This document shows positions 34,733 through 46,100 of a stretch of DNA of 64,000 nucleotides, piece by piece. The notes below the pieces were generated by a model. That model saw nothing but the letters and a program-made list of their open reading frames with translations. It was not told the origin of the DNA and did no database searches. The DNA is taken from positions 8,990,001 to 9,054,000 of the forward strand of contig OY756964.1 of NCBI GenBank assembly GCA_963580455.1. The letters run 5' to 3'. Each line of letters starts with the position of its first letter. Position 1 is the stretch's first letter. This stretch comes from Euonymus europaeus. Its lineage: Eukaryota; Streptophyta; Magnoliopsida; Celastrales; Celastraceae. The position numbers and the translations under genes are program-made.

Positions 34733-36350
34733 GCCTCCCGCAAGAAAGTGAACCGTGAGTGAGACAAGGGTTTGTTAGGCAGTCTGCAACTTGATCCTGT
34801 GAGGGGATATACCGAACTTGTAAAGCGTTTGACATAACCTTGTCCCGAACCAGATGAACATTGATCTCATTGAGTTTTGTTCTATTGTGGTATATAGGTT
34901 TAGCAGCAAGAGCACTGACACTGAGATTGTCACACCACATGATGGGCATGGCAAGAAGATGAAAATCAAGCTCCTTGAGAAGTTCTTGAACCACGTAAGT
35001 TCACAGGATACATGATCAGGGCTCGATATTCTAATTCTATGCAAGACCGTGCGACCACAACTTGCTTCTTAGAGGACCATGAAACCTGGGTATCACCGAA
35101 GAAGGTACAGGTCCCAGCTACAGATTTTATGTCTTCAAACGAGCAGGCCTAGTCAGCGTTTGAGAACCCAACAAGATCTAACCAGTCACACGATTTTATG
35201 TGAAGCCCCATATGGTTGGTCCCTTGCAGGTCTCGTAAGACTCTTTTCACACCTTGCTAGTGGGTATTAGTTAGTTGGGTTACACAAGAACTGACTAAGC
35301 TTATTCACGATGTATGCGATGTCCTGCTTGGTGTTGGTAAGATACTGGAGACCAACCAGTGTGCTCCCGTACGTAGACTCTAGGATTAATCTTTGGGTTC
35401 CCATCCATAGGAAAAAAGTGCTTACCCATGGCAACGAGAGTGAGAAAGGAATTTGCATGTTCCACAATAGCTCTCCTTAGAAGTTCTTCTATGTATTTGG
35501 TCTAGGTTAAGTACGTGCCTCTGAGAGGTCTGTGAACTTCAATGCCTAGGAAGTGATGGAGAGAACCCATGTCTTTAAGTGCAAACTCTTTGTGTAGTTT
35601 CTGGAAAAATCCTTGAAGATATTGTGGGTTGTTGCCGGTGACTATAATGTCATCAACATATATAAGGACTAGAATGATCTGAGCACTTTTCTTGAAGAAG
35701 AATAGTAAGGTATCACTCTTGAATTTGTTGCATTACCACTTGAGCAAGGTTGCTTTTAGCTGCTCATACCAGGCCCTTAGGGCTTGCTTGAGCCCATGCA
35801 GAGCTTTGTGTAACCTGCAGACATGATTGGGCTTCTGTGAGTCAATAAACCCCTTAGATTGTTGCATGTAGACTGTTTCCTAGAGCTTGCCATTTAGAAA
35901 GGCATTGTTTATGTCAAGCTACGTACCTCACAATCCAGTTCTTTGACTTGGCAATGGTTAGGATAACTCTAACTGTAAAGGCCTTAACAACTAGACTGAA
36001 AGTAAGTGTAATCAATGCAAGGTGTTTCATGGAATCCTTTAGCAACTTGTCTATCTTTTGACAGCTGAAAGCTTCCAACTACATTTTGTTTGACTTTGTA
36101 TACCCACTTATTTCCCACAAAATTATAATGGGGAGAGAAGGGGATAGTTCCCAAGTTTCCTTTCTCTGTAGGGCCTCAAATTCCTTAAGCATAGCTTTTC
36201 TCCACAAATCAGATTTTAGTGCCTCATGAGCAGTTCTTGGTTCTCAAGAAAGAGTCATTCCTGCAATGGCAATAAACAAATGATAATCACTTGAGAACAT
36301 CTTTGGCTTGACAATACCAGATCTGGACCTTGTGTGGATGCCAGTGTGAG
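34680..36350 (-). pseudogene. Copia reverse transcriptase and RNase H, broken
   Basis: This is the C-terminal half of a Ty1/copia polyprotein on the minus strand, just upstream of the 3' LTR. The reverse transcriptase palm motif (YVDDIIVTG) is at about 35647-35672, preceded by CRLHKALHGLKQALRAWYEQ, the conserved copia block. Downstream pieces include ALKDMGSLHHFLGIEVHRP, STYGSTLVGLQYLTNTKQDI and SWSSKKQ. The C-terminal end reads MWCDNLSVSALAAKPIYHNR and QDQVADCLTNP, the copia RNase H. Many stops and frame changes separate the pieces. Confidence 0.88.
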
Positions 36351-36359
36351 GCTTTGGGG

Positions 36360-37867
36360 CTACATCTGTCCCTCTATTTGGACTATCCACAGAGGAGCTA
36401 GCTTGGCAACTGGTAATTCTAAGGAGTTGCTATATGAACAGGATTGGTGGGAGCCCACAGAAGTTGCGATATCCTCACCTGGTTGAGAAGTCTCGAAGTA
36501 GGCAGGAGAAGACAATACTTCAAGGGAGCTGTAAGGAGTGACATTTGAACTTGGTGCAGCGAAGGAGGTGAAACAAGTGGAATAGGTGGTAGTAAAGGTG
36601 GAGAAATCCAATTGAAAGAATTAACGAAAATGTCAGAAGGAGGAGCTTTGGTGTTTAAAAAACTTGACTGGGAAGGACGTTCAGTTTCATTGAAGATGAT
36701 ATGGCAAGAGATGTACAATCTTCCATTGGAGTTGAAGCATTTAGCCCTTTGTGTGAGTCATTGTATCCTAAAAAGACATACGCTAGAGTGAAATTGAAAT
36801 TTTTGTGGGTAGTAAACTAGGAAATCAAGAACACCAAAAAACTTTTAGGTACTTGTAATTGGGAGGTTGGCCTGTCAATTTTTCAAGTGGAGTTATGTTA
36901 GCTAGGACTGGAGTTGGTAATCTATTAATGAGGTAGGTGGCAGTGTGGAAAGCTTTCCACCAAAATTTGAGTGCCATGTGGGCTTGGACATGGAGGGTAA
37001 GGCCGGTCTCAGTGATATGCCTATGTTTTCTCGTGGCCCTCCCATTTTGTTGTGAGGTATGAGAACAAGGATGTCTAAATTCAATGCCATGATTAGTGAC
37101 TAAGTCATGAAAGGCTCTATATTCCCCAACCATGTCATATTGAATGCATTTAATTTTCTTGTCAAATTAGTTTTCAACAATCTGTTTAAATTGGAGAAAG
37201 GTAGATATAGCTTCAAATTTAGCTTTCAAGGGGTAAATCCCAAGTGTAGCTATTGTGATCATCAACAAAATGAATGTAGTATTTGTATCCAAAAGTGGAT
37301 TGAACAGGTGATGGTTCCCACAAATTAATATGGATCAAATCAAGAATGTGTGAGGCATGTGATTGTGAAGACTGAAAATGGTGAAGATGAGATTTTCCAA
37401 GTTGACAAGCATCACAAAAGATAGAATCAGAATTAGATACCAGTTTTTCATTGGATGTTCGCAAAATAAGAGATAGAGTTTTAGAGGAGTGGCCTAATCT
37501 CCTACGCCACAACTCCTTGGACTAAACAAAAACATTTGAGCTCGCAAACTCAACATTTAGAGAATTTAAAAAAGCGGTATTACAACTATGATCTTGAGCT
37601 AGAAGAGACTGGTAAGTGGAGCTGGAACAATTGGTGGATGAGGGGAGATTGAGTCAATAGCCCATCCTTAAGTCTCCCATGAAGTAATGTCATTCCTGTC
37701 AGCAAGTCCTTGACAAAACAACCGGATGAGTTAAAAACAACAAAAACATTGTTATGGAAAATAAGCTTAGAGATACTCATCAGATTCCTTGTAATGCTAG
37801 GAACATGTAAAATGTCATACATGGTCACAGTGGAATTATGATTGCACACCAAATGAGGGGTGTCCAA
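36360..37867 (-). pseudogene. Copia integrase and pre-integrase region, broken
   Basis: On the minus strand the order is a protease-distal segment (LHVPSITRNLMSISKL), the zinc-binding integrase start (WRRRLGHSSKTL, then CDACQLGKSH), and the catalytic core with HINLWEPSPV, FVDDHNSYTW, HTSQQNGRATRKHRHI and FWWKAFHTATYLINRLP. The integrase glutamate, expected in the QQNG-E-KHRH block, is not visible and reads Thr-Arg instead. A low-complexity Ser/Pro-rich linker follows at 36360-36718. The hAT element at 37855 cuts the frame from its protease and gag. Confidence 0.88.
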
Positions 37868-40800
37868 ATCAGATTAGCAACCGTGGTTATTTGGTTTTTC
37901 AGTTTCGGTTTTTTGGTTAACGGATTCGGATATAAATTTAGGGATTTTTCAGATATTTTTTCGAATTTGGTTTTCTCGGATTTGATTTCGGCTTTAACCG
38001 AAAAAACCAAATAAAATTTTTAGTATGTTTTATATATTTATTTATTTAAATAATTAAATTTAAAAAAAATAGATTCATATATAATTTCTAATTTATCAAT
38101 TAGGGCTTAAAATAACATCTCCTCAATTCCTCCAATACTATTTCATTCTCTACATACTGCAGTCCTTGATCGTTATCTCTCGTGTAAAAGGTTTTTTCTC
38201 CTCTCTTAGGTTTGCTAAGTGTTCGTCCGTGAGTGAATCTGCTAGAGTGCTAGGGTCTTGGTGTTTGTTTGCGGTAACTAGTCATCGATTGTTGAATTTA
38301 AAAGGTGTAGACGAGACGACAAAGGGATGGTTTGATTATTCTATTTGGTTTTCTCTATAAAGAAATTGATACGGTGCTTTGAAATAAAGAACCAATGTTT
38401 ATTTTGTCCTTACGTAATAATTCTTTTGTGATGATAAAAAAGTAGGCACATGGTACAAGTAGGAGTTTTGTGTATAACCACACCAATAAGTGCCCCCACC
38501 ATTTTATCATCATTGCCTTTGACCTTATTTGTGTGCAATTAATGTAATGGACTTCTTCTTTTTTTTTTTGTATTTTTTCAGATGTCACAAAATAATCCTG
38601 CAAGTGTCGAGTCATTTGGTACTGAAGAAGCCATTACCTCAGAGACTGTAGGAACAAAGTCAATGGATGCTAGTAAGGAGAAATTGGAAAAGAGAACACA
38701 ATCTGATATTTGTGTTCACTTTGAAAAGCCTTTCAAAAATACAACAGGAAAGATTAGGACAAGATGCAACAACTGCAACAATGAATTAGGAGCTGAATCA
38801 TCTTCAAGAACAAGCACATTGAGAAATCACATTTCAAAATGCAAAAAGCATTCTGGTTCTATTGGCCCCAAACAGTTTGAATTGATCTTTAAAGATCTGA
38901 AGGAGGGAATGAAGAAGTTACTTCATGGAGGTTTGATCAGAGAAAGATTACAAACACACTTGTACGTATGGTTGTTGTGGACAAGTTACCTTTCAATTTT
39001 GTGGTAGGTGATGGTTTTATTCAATTTATGAAAGTTGCTTGTCCTAAGTTTCATGTACCATCAAGGAAAACAATAACTAAAGAGTGTTATGACTTATTTG
39101 TGGAGGAGAAGTCTAAATTGAAAGAGTTTCTTGTTGAAGCGAAACAACGAGTTTGCTTATCCACAGATACTTGGACATCATCGCAGAAGATTAATACATG
39201 AGCCTGACAGCACATTTCATTGATAATGACTGGAATCTTCACAAGAAGATTATAAACTTTTGTCCAATTTCTAGTCATAAGGTGAGTCTCTTGGCAGAGA
39301 TATAGAGGTGCACTTGGCAGCATGGGGTATTGATAGTATACTAATTGTCACAGTGGATAACGCTTCTGCTAATGATGTTGCTATAGATTACTTGGCTAGG
39401 AAAGCCAAGAATTGGGGCACTAGTGTCATGAAATCTAATCACATTCACATGAGATGTGCTGCACACATATTGAATCTCATAGTTAATGATGGCCTGCAAG
39501 ACATTGATGCCTCTATTAGTTGTGTTTGAGCAGTGGTTAAGTTCGTTAGACAATCTCCGGCAAGGCATCAAAAGTTCAAGGAGTGTGTTTTGATTGAGAA
39601 AATTGAAAGTAAAGGCTTATTGCGTTTGGATGTACCTATTAGATGGAATTCAACATATTTGATGCTTGAGGTAGCACAGAAGTTCGAGAGGGCGTTTGAA
39701 ATATTTGATGCCCTTGAACCACGCTTCAAGGTTGAGCTTGGAGAGAGTGGGGTGCCTACAGGAGTTGGATTGGGAAAGAGTGAGACAAATAGTGACTATT
39801 CTCCAACAATTCTATGACTTAACATTGAAAGTTTCTGGTTCTTCATATGTGACGTCAAATATCCTTTTCCATGAGATTAGTATCTTGCATTGTCTTTTCC
39901 AGGAGTGGACAAAATTTGATGATGTCGGATTGATGTTAATGGCTGAGAAAATGAAATTCAAACTTGACAAGTATTGGGGGATACAACAAAAATGAACATG
40001 TTGATCTACTTGACATTTATCATAGACCCAAGGAAAAAGATGAAATGTTTGAAGGTAGCTATTGAGGAGATGCATGAGAAAAGTGTTGCTAAAGCCTTGA
40101 TTGATACAATATCTAAAAATCTTGAAGAGATGTTTAATGAGTACAAGCTAAAAATTGTATCACAAAGTGGAGACTCAAGTTCATGTATTCCGACTTCAAG
40201 TGAGTTGCACACTAATTTACAAGCCAATAATGATGCAAGAACTAGAGTCCTCTCTAAGTTGAAGCAGCGTAGGATTGAAGTTGGTGGTGCTGAAAATAAA
40301 TCAGAGTTGCAAAGGTATCTAACAGAGGATATTGAGAAATACAGTGAGGGTTTTAATATCTTGGCCGGTGGTGGAAGTTAAACTGCAAGAGATTCCATAT
40401 TGTTTCAGCGATGGCGTGATCTCTTGGCAATTCCAATATCAATTGTTGCTTCTGAATAGTCTTTTAGTACAGGTGGTCGGATACTTGATTGTTTTAGAAG
40501 TTCACTCACTCCTCGAATTGTGGAAGCACTAGTTTGTACCCAAGATTGGTTGAGAAAGTCTAAGAAGGTAGATGAAGAGGATCTTGAAATGCTTGATAGT
40601 ATTGAAAATGGTAAGATTTTATATAAGTTCCTTGATCCATCTAGCTAATTCTTATTTAAATTATTTTAATGTTTATTTTGTTCATTATAATAGATTTAAA
40701 CATGGCGCACACTGGATTGGAGACTATTGCGGAGTGAAGAATTTACACTATTTATTTTGTTACCAACATCTTAGCTAGGGAACTACAAGAATGAAACTAG

Positions 40801-41089
40801 AACTCAAGAAAATATTTGTTACCCTGACTTTTGGATTTATGGTCATTGCAACTAACATTATTTATGTATTTATGAAATTTTCATCAATCAAGTACGATTA
40901 AAAAAAGGTTCAAGAAATGTTTTTTAATTCTCAAAATCGAAATCCGATCCGAACCGAACCGAACCAAAAAAGTTCAATTTTTTCGATTCGATTATCTGAT
41001 ATATATTTTTCGATTTTGATTTTTAAAATATCATAACCGAATCAATTCGGATATTTTGATTTCTGTTAAAAACCGAACGGACACCACTA
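37855..41089 (+). mobile_element. hAT transposon with exact target duplication
   Basis: The element is bounded by GAGGGGTGTCC on the left and GGACACCACTA on the right, 11-bp inverted ends with two mismatches. Both sides carry the 8-bp duplication CACCAAAT (37847-37854 and 41090-41097), the size expected for hAT elements. Subterminal regions on both sides are rich in CGGTT/AACCG motifs, the kind of sites hAT transposases bind. It lies in the copia element between its protease and integrase parts and is 3235 bp long. Confidence 0.92.
38582..40645 (+). pseudogene. hAT transposase, RICESLEEPER-like, broken
   Basis: This is the transposase of the hAT element. A BED-type zinc finger at 38690-38860 shows RCNNCNNELG and LRNHISKC. 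The catalytic region follows with LSTDTWTSSQK, VTVDNASANDVAIDYL and HMRCAAHILNLIVNDGL, then RWNSTYLML. The C-terminal dimerisation domain reads FSTGGRILDCFRSSLTPRIV and VEALVCTQDWL at 40460-40560. The frame changes several times (near 38985, 39200, 39780 and 39990), and stops occur at 39527, 40379 and 40457. It cannot make a full protein, though all major domains remain recognisable. Confidence 0.92.
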
Positions 41090-41097
41090 CACCAAAT

Positions 41098-41534
41098 TGT
41101 TAGACCGAGTATGATGAATATGTAGTTTTTGACCATTATCAACTATGAGATAAGTGTTACCATTATAGTCAAATTTTTGAGTGAGGTAGTTGGAATCACA
41201 ACTGACATGGTTGCCAGCCCTACTGTCAGCATACCATGTAGGGTTAGTGACAGCGATAGATAATTTTGGAGGAAAATTCGTGAAAGCAGTGGGTTGAATA
41301 GTGAAAACGGAAGACTAGACAGGAGCAGTGGGTCTGGCTTGCTGGTCAGGAGAGCTCCCCATGTATTTGTTATCAAACCTAAAGTAGTAGTATACGAAAA
41401 TGTGGCTAGTCTTGCTGCAAACTTGGTAAGTGGGCCCATGGTTTCTGCCTCCTCATCCACTAGATCTGCCACAACCACGAGAGTTAGGATGACCCCCTGA
41501 TGATCTATTGTTGTTATAGGCACCTTTGTTGTTA
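41098..41534 (-). pseudogene. Copia zinc knuckle and protease region
   Basis: The minus strand continues the copia element upstream of the hAT insertion. CQVC-type knuckle remnants (VCSKTSHIF) are followed by RFDNKYMGSSP and by a protease segment NPTWYADSRAGNHVSCDSN near 41205-41250. Copia proteases have Asp-Ser-Gly at this place, and here the Gly is Arg, so the active site is damaged. Reading then reaches the hAT target site. Confidence 0.75.
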
Positions 41535-42720
41535 TTTTTTTTTTGATAAATCAGATAAGTATATTAAAGCTCAAAGAGCACGAGTACAAATACATGAGAC
41601 ACAAAGTCTCAGTAGGGGAAACAAAATGCAACAACTACAAACAGCAAACAAACAACTAAATAAGCCAAGCAATCATCAACTCATCTCTATCAACACCACT
41701 TTTAGCCAGATAATCAGCCACCATGTTTGCCTCTCTCCAAATGTGAAGGAACTCAACCCCCTGCATCTTGATAGAACAATTTCTAATAGCATTGAGATCC
41801 TGATCTAGCTTCCAAGGAGTCACAGCCTTATCCAATAGCCAAGTGATACTATTCAAGGAGTCAGACTCCAGAATAATTTTTTGACTATCATCATGATCCA
41901 CACTAATTTCTAACGCCTTTCTTATTGCCTTTACCTCAGCAGAAGTTGCATCAATGCTGCCAGCAGGATCAGAAAATAAACAAAGAAAATCACTATTGCT
42001 ATTCCTCAACACACCACCAATCCCAGCCTTGTTTAAACGGTGCGAACCATCGATATTCCACTTTAAATAACCCAAGGGGGGAGATATCCACTGAACTGAA
42101 GGCCTCACTTTCTTACAACTCAAATTTTGAAGCTTGACTCCTTCACTAGAATTCATAAGTTCAGGACCGCTATAAGTCATGTTAATATCAACCGCTTTGA
42201 GCCAAACTCCATATCTAATGAAAATTAGATATCTTAAATTTGCCCAATCAATCTGAGAACCATCAAAAAAATTTCTGTTTCTTTCAGTCCAAAGAGTCCA
42301 GAATGTTGCTGCAAGAGCCATATACCAAACCTTCTTTTGCTGATCCCCATGAGCAAAGCTTGGCCATCCTTCAAAGAGACTTTGTACAGACCCAGGAGAA
42401 CACCAAGAGACCCCCCCACCATCCCATCATGTAGTACCAAATTTTGCTAGCTTCTGTGCAGTGAATGAACAAATGATCTATTGTTTCAGAGAAAGTAGTA
42501 CAAAACATACACCCATCATTGTCTATAATCCCCAATTTCTGCAGCTTGCTTTTTGTGTTGATTTTTCGACTAAGAGTTAGCCAAATAAAAAACTCAACTT
42601 TGGGAGGAGCCCAACCATTCCACACTTTTGAGCAAACCACATCTAAAACTTGAGGATCATAAGAAGCGGCTACACGGGTTAGAGACTTCACTGAAAAAAT
42701 ACCATCAGGAGAGAATATTG
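41535..42720 (-). mobile_element. 5'-truncated LINE, minus strand
   Basis: A poly-T run at 41535-41544 is the poly-A tail of a LINE on the minus strand. The body encodes the C-terminal end of a plant LINE protein, and its 5' end joins copia gag sequence at about 42720. I could not identify a clear target duplication on the two sides, so a deletion at the junction is possible. Confidence 0.8.
41656..42691 (-). pseudogene. LINE zinc-binding and RNase H domains
   Basis: The upstream part (42371-42691) is the zf-RVT domain, with VWNGWAPPKVEFFIWLTL, then CMFCTTFSETIDHLFIHC and ASKIWYYM. After a frame change the RNase H domain (41656-42321) keeps the catalytic pattern, with Asp in LKWNIDGSHR, Glu in TSAEVKAIRKALE, Asp in ILESDSLNSI and Asp in ANMVADYLAKSG. 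RNase H removes RNA from the RNA-DNA hybrid in intact elements. The reverse transcriptase is missing because of 5' truncation. The RNase H frame ends naturally at 41656. Confidence 0.9.
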
Positions 42721-43690
42721 GACAACATTAGCACGGGCAGGACCTAGACTCATATTGGACAGCCCTCCATTTAGTTGTTCCAAATGGCGTTCAAAAGTAA
42801 GAAGAATAGACTGCAATTCTAGCCAGCTGATGTGAGATTTTTCAACAATTTGGCACACCACAGGGTTGTACTCCATGGAGTCCAATTCGACAAGAGTTTG
42901 AGAAATCAAATCATCATGTTCAACAGGTTGGCCAGCTAGAGCAAGATTTTCTGTAAGTTTTTTTTAACTGTTTTAAGGTAGTCCACCTATTGTCAAGCCA
43001 TCATCTTGGAGTTTACAAAACTCCTTCAAATCGACGATGTTAGTGTAGCTTTTTCGGTTGCTCTGCCTTGGGTGTTTTTGAGTTGTGCAGTCTTTTTGTT
43101 CCCAGTGGTTCTATTTGGTTCCAGTGGTTTGTGTCTTTCGTGTTTGCTTTTTGTTGTTTTGTGTTGTCTTTGTAGCTCGGGGTTTGGGTCCCGTTTTGTG
43201 TTCTCTTTCTGTTTTGTCTGGGTTTGTATCCACAGTTTTCCTCCGCCACAAGTGAGGGTAATTAATAAAATTCAGGAGGTACCGTCCTCTTTCACCAAAA
43301 AAAAAGACTGAGTCTAGACTCCAAAGAGAGTCTGTAGAGCATCCCAAAGGCTTTTGGATAGGTCATTTCCTAATATCTCTGAGGCAACATTAGCCTCAAT
43401 AGAATTGTAATGCCAGCTGAAAGAGTCTAGTTAATAGCAATCCAATTTTCATATTCTGCATTAGGAATGACTTCAATAGAAGTTGAGTCAAGTAGAGTGT
43501 GGGTGGTAGTTTCTACCGGGCATGATTTAATGCAGTAATAAAACTCTCCAGGTGATTCCCTTTAATGACAGAGAGGACAATGGCTTTTCAGAGCAAACAG
43601 TTGTCATGGCTGAGCTTCACAGATCAATAGAAACCCAGGGTTTTACCTAAGGTTTTAGCCAAAGAGGGATTTTCAAGGCAAGATCAGTAA
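42721..43690 (-). pseudogene. Copia gag, interrupted by a LINE
   Basis: On the minus strand the copia gag starts near 43650, with EVIPNAEYENWIAIN and then, in another frame, EILGNDLSKSLWDALQTLF. It resumes after a LINE insert with YLKTVKK, LALAGQPVEHDDLISQTLVE and WLELQSILLTFERHLEQLNG, the typical UBN2-type gag of copia elements. Homology ends at ARANVV (about 42721), where the minus-strand LINE begins. Several frame changes are present. Confidence 0.8.
43010..43305 (+). mobile_element. LINE 3' tail, plus strand
   Basis: About 300 bp of GT-rich sequence ends in TAATAAAATTCAGGAGGTAC, a short CTCTTTCACC and a poly-A run at 43297-43305. This is the usual structure of a severely 5'-truncated LINE. 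It lies inside the copia gag, in the opposite orientation to the LINE at 41535-42720. Confidence 0.7.
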
Positions 43691-43778
43691 CATGGGTTGA
43701 CTGAGAGAGAGCCTAGGGATGCAACAACATTGGATCGTGTGTTAATGCTAGAGTCGATTCTGGTGGTGTTGGTTATGA

Positions 43779-43795
43779 TGGCTCTAATACTACAA
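43779..43795 (-). other. Primer-binding site of the minus-strand copia
   Basis: The reverse strand reads GTAGTATTAGAGCC, a decayed form of the site pairing with initiator tRNA, just inside the 5' LTR. Confidence 0.6.
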
Positions 43796-43802
43796 AAAAA
43801 AT

Positions 43803-44004
43803 TGAAAGAGATGGAATTGTGAAAAGGTAGCCTTTGTATACAATTGACAATTACGGCTCACCAATACAAACAAGACTTATATTTGACATTAGGACAAACC
43901 CTAACACCAATGTATGCGCAGGATGGTGAAACATGTCACAACTAATTGACTTTAATTAAAAAGAATAATAATCACTAAATGACAATAATTAATACTACTT
44001 AACA
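43803..44004 (-). mobile_element. 5' LTR of minus-strand copia element
   Basis: This 202-bp LTR pairs with 34532-34732. Together they bound an element of 9473 bp, of which about 3.2 kb is the hAT insert and about 1.5 kb is LINE sequence. Confidence 0.85.
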
Positions 44005-44150
44005 ACTGCTTAACAGTACAAACCAAAGTAATCAAAAATTTCTTAGTTGAAGGACAAGCTATGGCAGCAAAAGCTGTGAGGTTTTAACCTATGACTCTAT
44101 CAAAATTGACCTGACGCACTTTAAACCACCTTGAAGGGATACTATTGAGA
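44005..44150 (-). pseudogene. LINE-type RNase H remnant, N-terminal part
   Basis: On the minus strand, RWFKVRQVNFDRVIG resembles the first catalytic Asp motif of plant RNase H (W-K-N-D). After a stop it continues TAFAAIACPSTKKFLITL toward the copia insertion point. The continuation appears at 34230-34531 on the other side of the copia element. Confidence 0.4.
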
Positions 44151-44355
44151 AGGAAAGAAAAAAAAAGCTGTCAATTTGGCCCCTATAGTTATCAAAACAG
44201 GTTAATCAGGCCCTTGTACTTTAAAATGGATCATTCAAGCCCCTCTACTTTATAGTTTGGTATTTGTTTGCCCTTTTGTTTATCTAACGTCAAATATGTG
44301 GAAATGTGGCGAGATTTTGTAACATATATTTGCTTTAAATAAAATCAAAAAGTAT

Positions 44356-45076
44356 GTTAGAAGCCCCTATACTGTGCACAATGGGTCATTTGAGTTCTCA
44401 AATTTTTTTTTTGTCTGTTCAACCCCTCTACTTTGGATAATGGTCTAAATAAGCTCTTGACCCTCTTTCTATCATAACCATCCTGATGTGTCAGTTATCA
44501 ATGCTGATGTGCATATTTTTTATTTAGAAAAAAAAATTATTAAAAAAAAGTGTCTTCTTTTCTAACAGATCTTCCAGTTGGAGAAAGTTATCTTCTTCCG
44601 CAAATCTTCCGGTTGAAGAAAGTCGTCTTCTCCAACGAATCTTTCATCTCTTGTAGCTTATTGAGATCTCATCTCCTTCAAAATTTGACTCTTCCTTGAT
44701 TAAAATCAAATCTGCTACTCTCACAACAATTGGAGGTGGAGATGTGCTGTTACAGCCAACTCGATTGCATTGATCCTTCCCTATTCTAGGAGCACCCATT
44801 CTAGGTATTCTCTTGTAAAGTGAACAATTTCATCATAACAAAGAGAACCTAGTAGTGAGCTTTTTTGGGTCCTCTCTTGTCCAAAACATTCTCTTCCTAG
44901 ATATTATACTTGCTATTTTTTATTTGCTTTTTTATTTAAAACAATGTAATTTTTTATTTACTTTTTAATATAGGTAAAATGAAGCCATGTCACAAATTGC
45001 TATCCACGTCAACATTTTTAACGAAAATTTGGATGAAGGGTTAACGTTACCCATTGTTATAAGTAGTGGGGCTTCT
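44356..45076. repeat. Inverted-repeat element of unknown class
   Basis: The left end TGTTAGAAGCCCCTATACTG with ACAATGGGT, near 44358-44392, is inverted at the right end near 45045-45076 (ACCCATTGTTATAAGTAG, GGGGCTTCTAGCA). The flanks look like TA on each side. Inside, a unit of about 37 bp (ATCTTCC-GTTG-AGAAAGT) is tandemly repeated near 44570-44640. Phrases such as GGCCCCTATAGTT recur just to the left. No protein is encoded. Confidence 0.45.
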
Positions 45077-45099
45077 AGCATAATTTTCCCTAAATAAAA

Positions 45100-45617
45100 A
45101 TATAATTACATGGAAAATCTTAAATCAAAAAATTAAAAAAATTCTAAATCAAAAATAAAAAACCCTAGGCATGTAATCCATCGTTGCAGACTCTTCATCA
45201 CCGCTTCACCAGCTCTTCCAGCCTTTCTTTATCGCTGTTTCGTTGGCTCCATTGTTGCTTTGGTTGGTTAAATTGAGTTCTTTTGGATGTATGTGCATAA
45301 GAACAATGTTTCGTGGGCTAAAATCAAAAGAGGAAGAGATGTAAAATGGGTCACATATTTGTCATTTCTCGATAAATGGACCATGGACTTAACTTATAAG
45401 GGTTCGCTTTCTGGCCCGCTTCTTTGTTTTGTGGCAATCCTTTCATATTTTCCTAATGGTCTTGCAGGATCGCCGATTGCTTGAGGGGCCGCTAGTAGAG
45501 TTCTTTGTGACTGGGTTGTATTTTTATTGCTGTTAATGCAATAATTAAGCTTGTGGTGTTAAATGAGTAAAACGAACTTGGTCAAAGAAGGAAATCTAGT
45601 GCAGGAAGAATCGAGAA
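45100..45617. other. Gene-free stretch
   Basis: A 65-codon open frame at 45287 does not resemble anything I know. Nothing else can be supported here. Confidence 0.4.
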
Positions 45618-45881
45618 AAAGTGACAGTGAATTATTGAGTATAGGTAGTGGTTGCCAATCTTGAAATCTAAATGGTTGGGAAACGTGAGGGTTGGGGAGT
45701 TAATACGAGTAGTTAAGGGAATCATTTTCTGGCGATGAACTCGAAGTAGTTGTTGGTGACGGGTTAGTGGAAGAGGATAACTGAGTTAGAAAAGGATTTG
45801 AGGTTGCTTAAGATATCATTACAAGGCATACCTTACAGGTGAGACTAGCGAGGCCATTCGAGTTGATGGTGCGGACTGAAC
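45618..45881 (+). mobile_element. Outer gypsy element, 5' LTR, left piece
   Basis: This stretch matches 63585-63850 throughout (for example GTGGTTGCCAATCTTGAAAT), at very roughly 85% identity by eye. The copia element starting at 45882 interrupts it, and the LTR resumes at 62319 with CTACTAGATAGGTACACATACC, as in the uninterrupted copy at 63855. Confidence 0.75.
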
Positions 45882-46042
45882 TATTAGTGTACCTCCAATC
45901 TCTTTATTAATTGTGTCTCCTCCATAGTGTATATGTATGAACTACTTGTTTAAATATATAATAAGTGAGACAGTAGTACTAGTGTACCTTGAGATACAAT
46001 GAATATTGTACAACCAAGCTTCTGTCTTTAACAAATTAAATA
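45882..46042 (+). mobile_element. 5' LTR of plus-strand copia element
   Basis: This 161-bp LTR starts TATTAGTGTACCTCC, a mutated TGTTAG start, and ends AAATTAAATA. It matches the 3' LTR at 62135-62318 over most of its length, with a 9-bp gain and about 11% substitutions by eye. A primer-binding site TGGTATCCGAGGC follows at 46043-46055. The host sequence on either side of the pair joins as GCGGAC|TACTAG in the uninterrupted copy at 63850. Confidence 0.85.
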
Positions 46043-46100
46043 TGGTATCCGAGGCGAATATCACATAGGTTGTCGATTCCTCCACCGTCACAATCCACTA

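Noticed and set aside
36360..36718. Independent Ser/Pro-rich gene
   Set aside because: It lies between copia integrase and reverse transcriptase on the same strand and is the usual low-complexity linker of such polyproteins.
40332..40778. Small frames over the hAT C-terminus
   Set aside because: They are shadows. The real reading is the dimerisation domain in the frame interrupted at 40379 and 40457.
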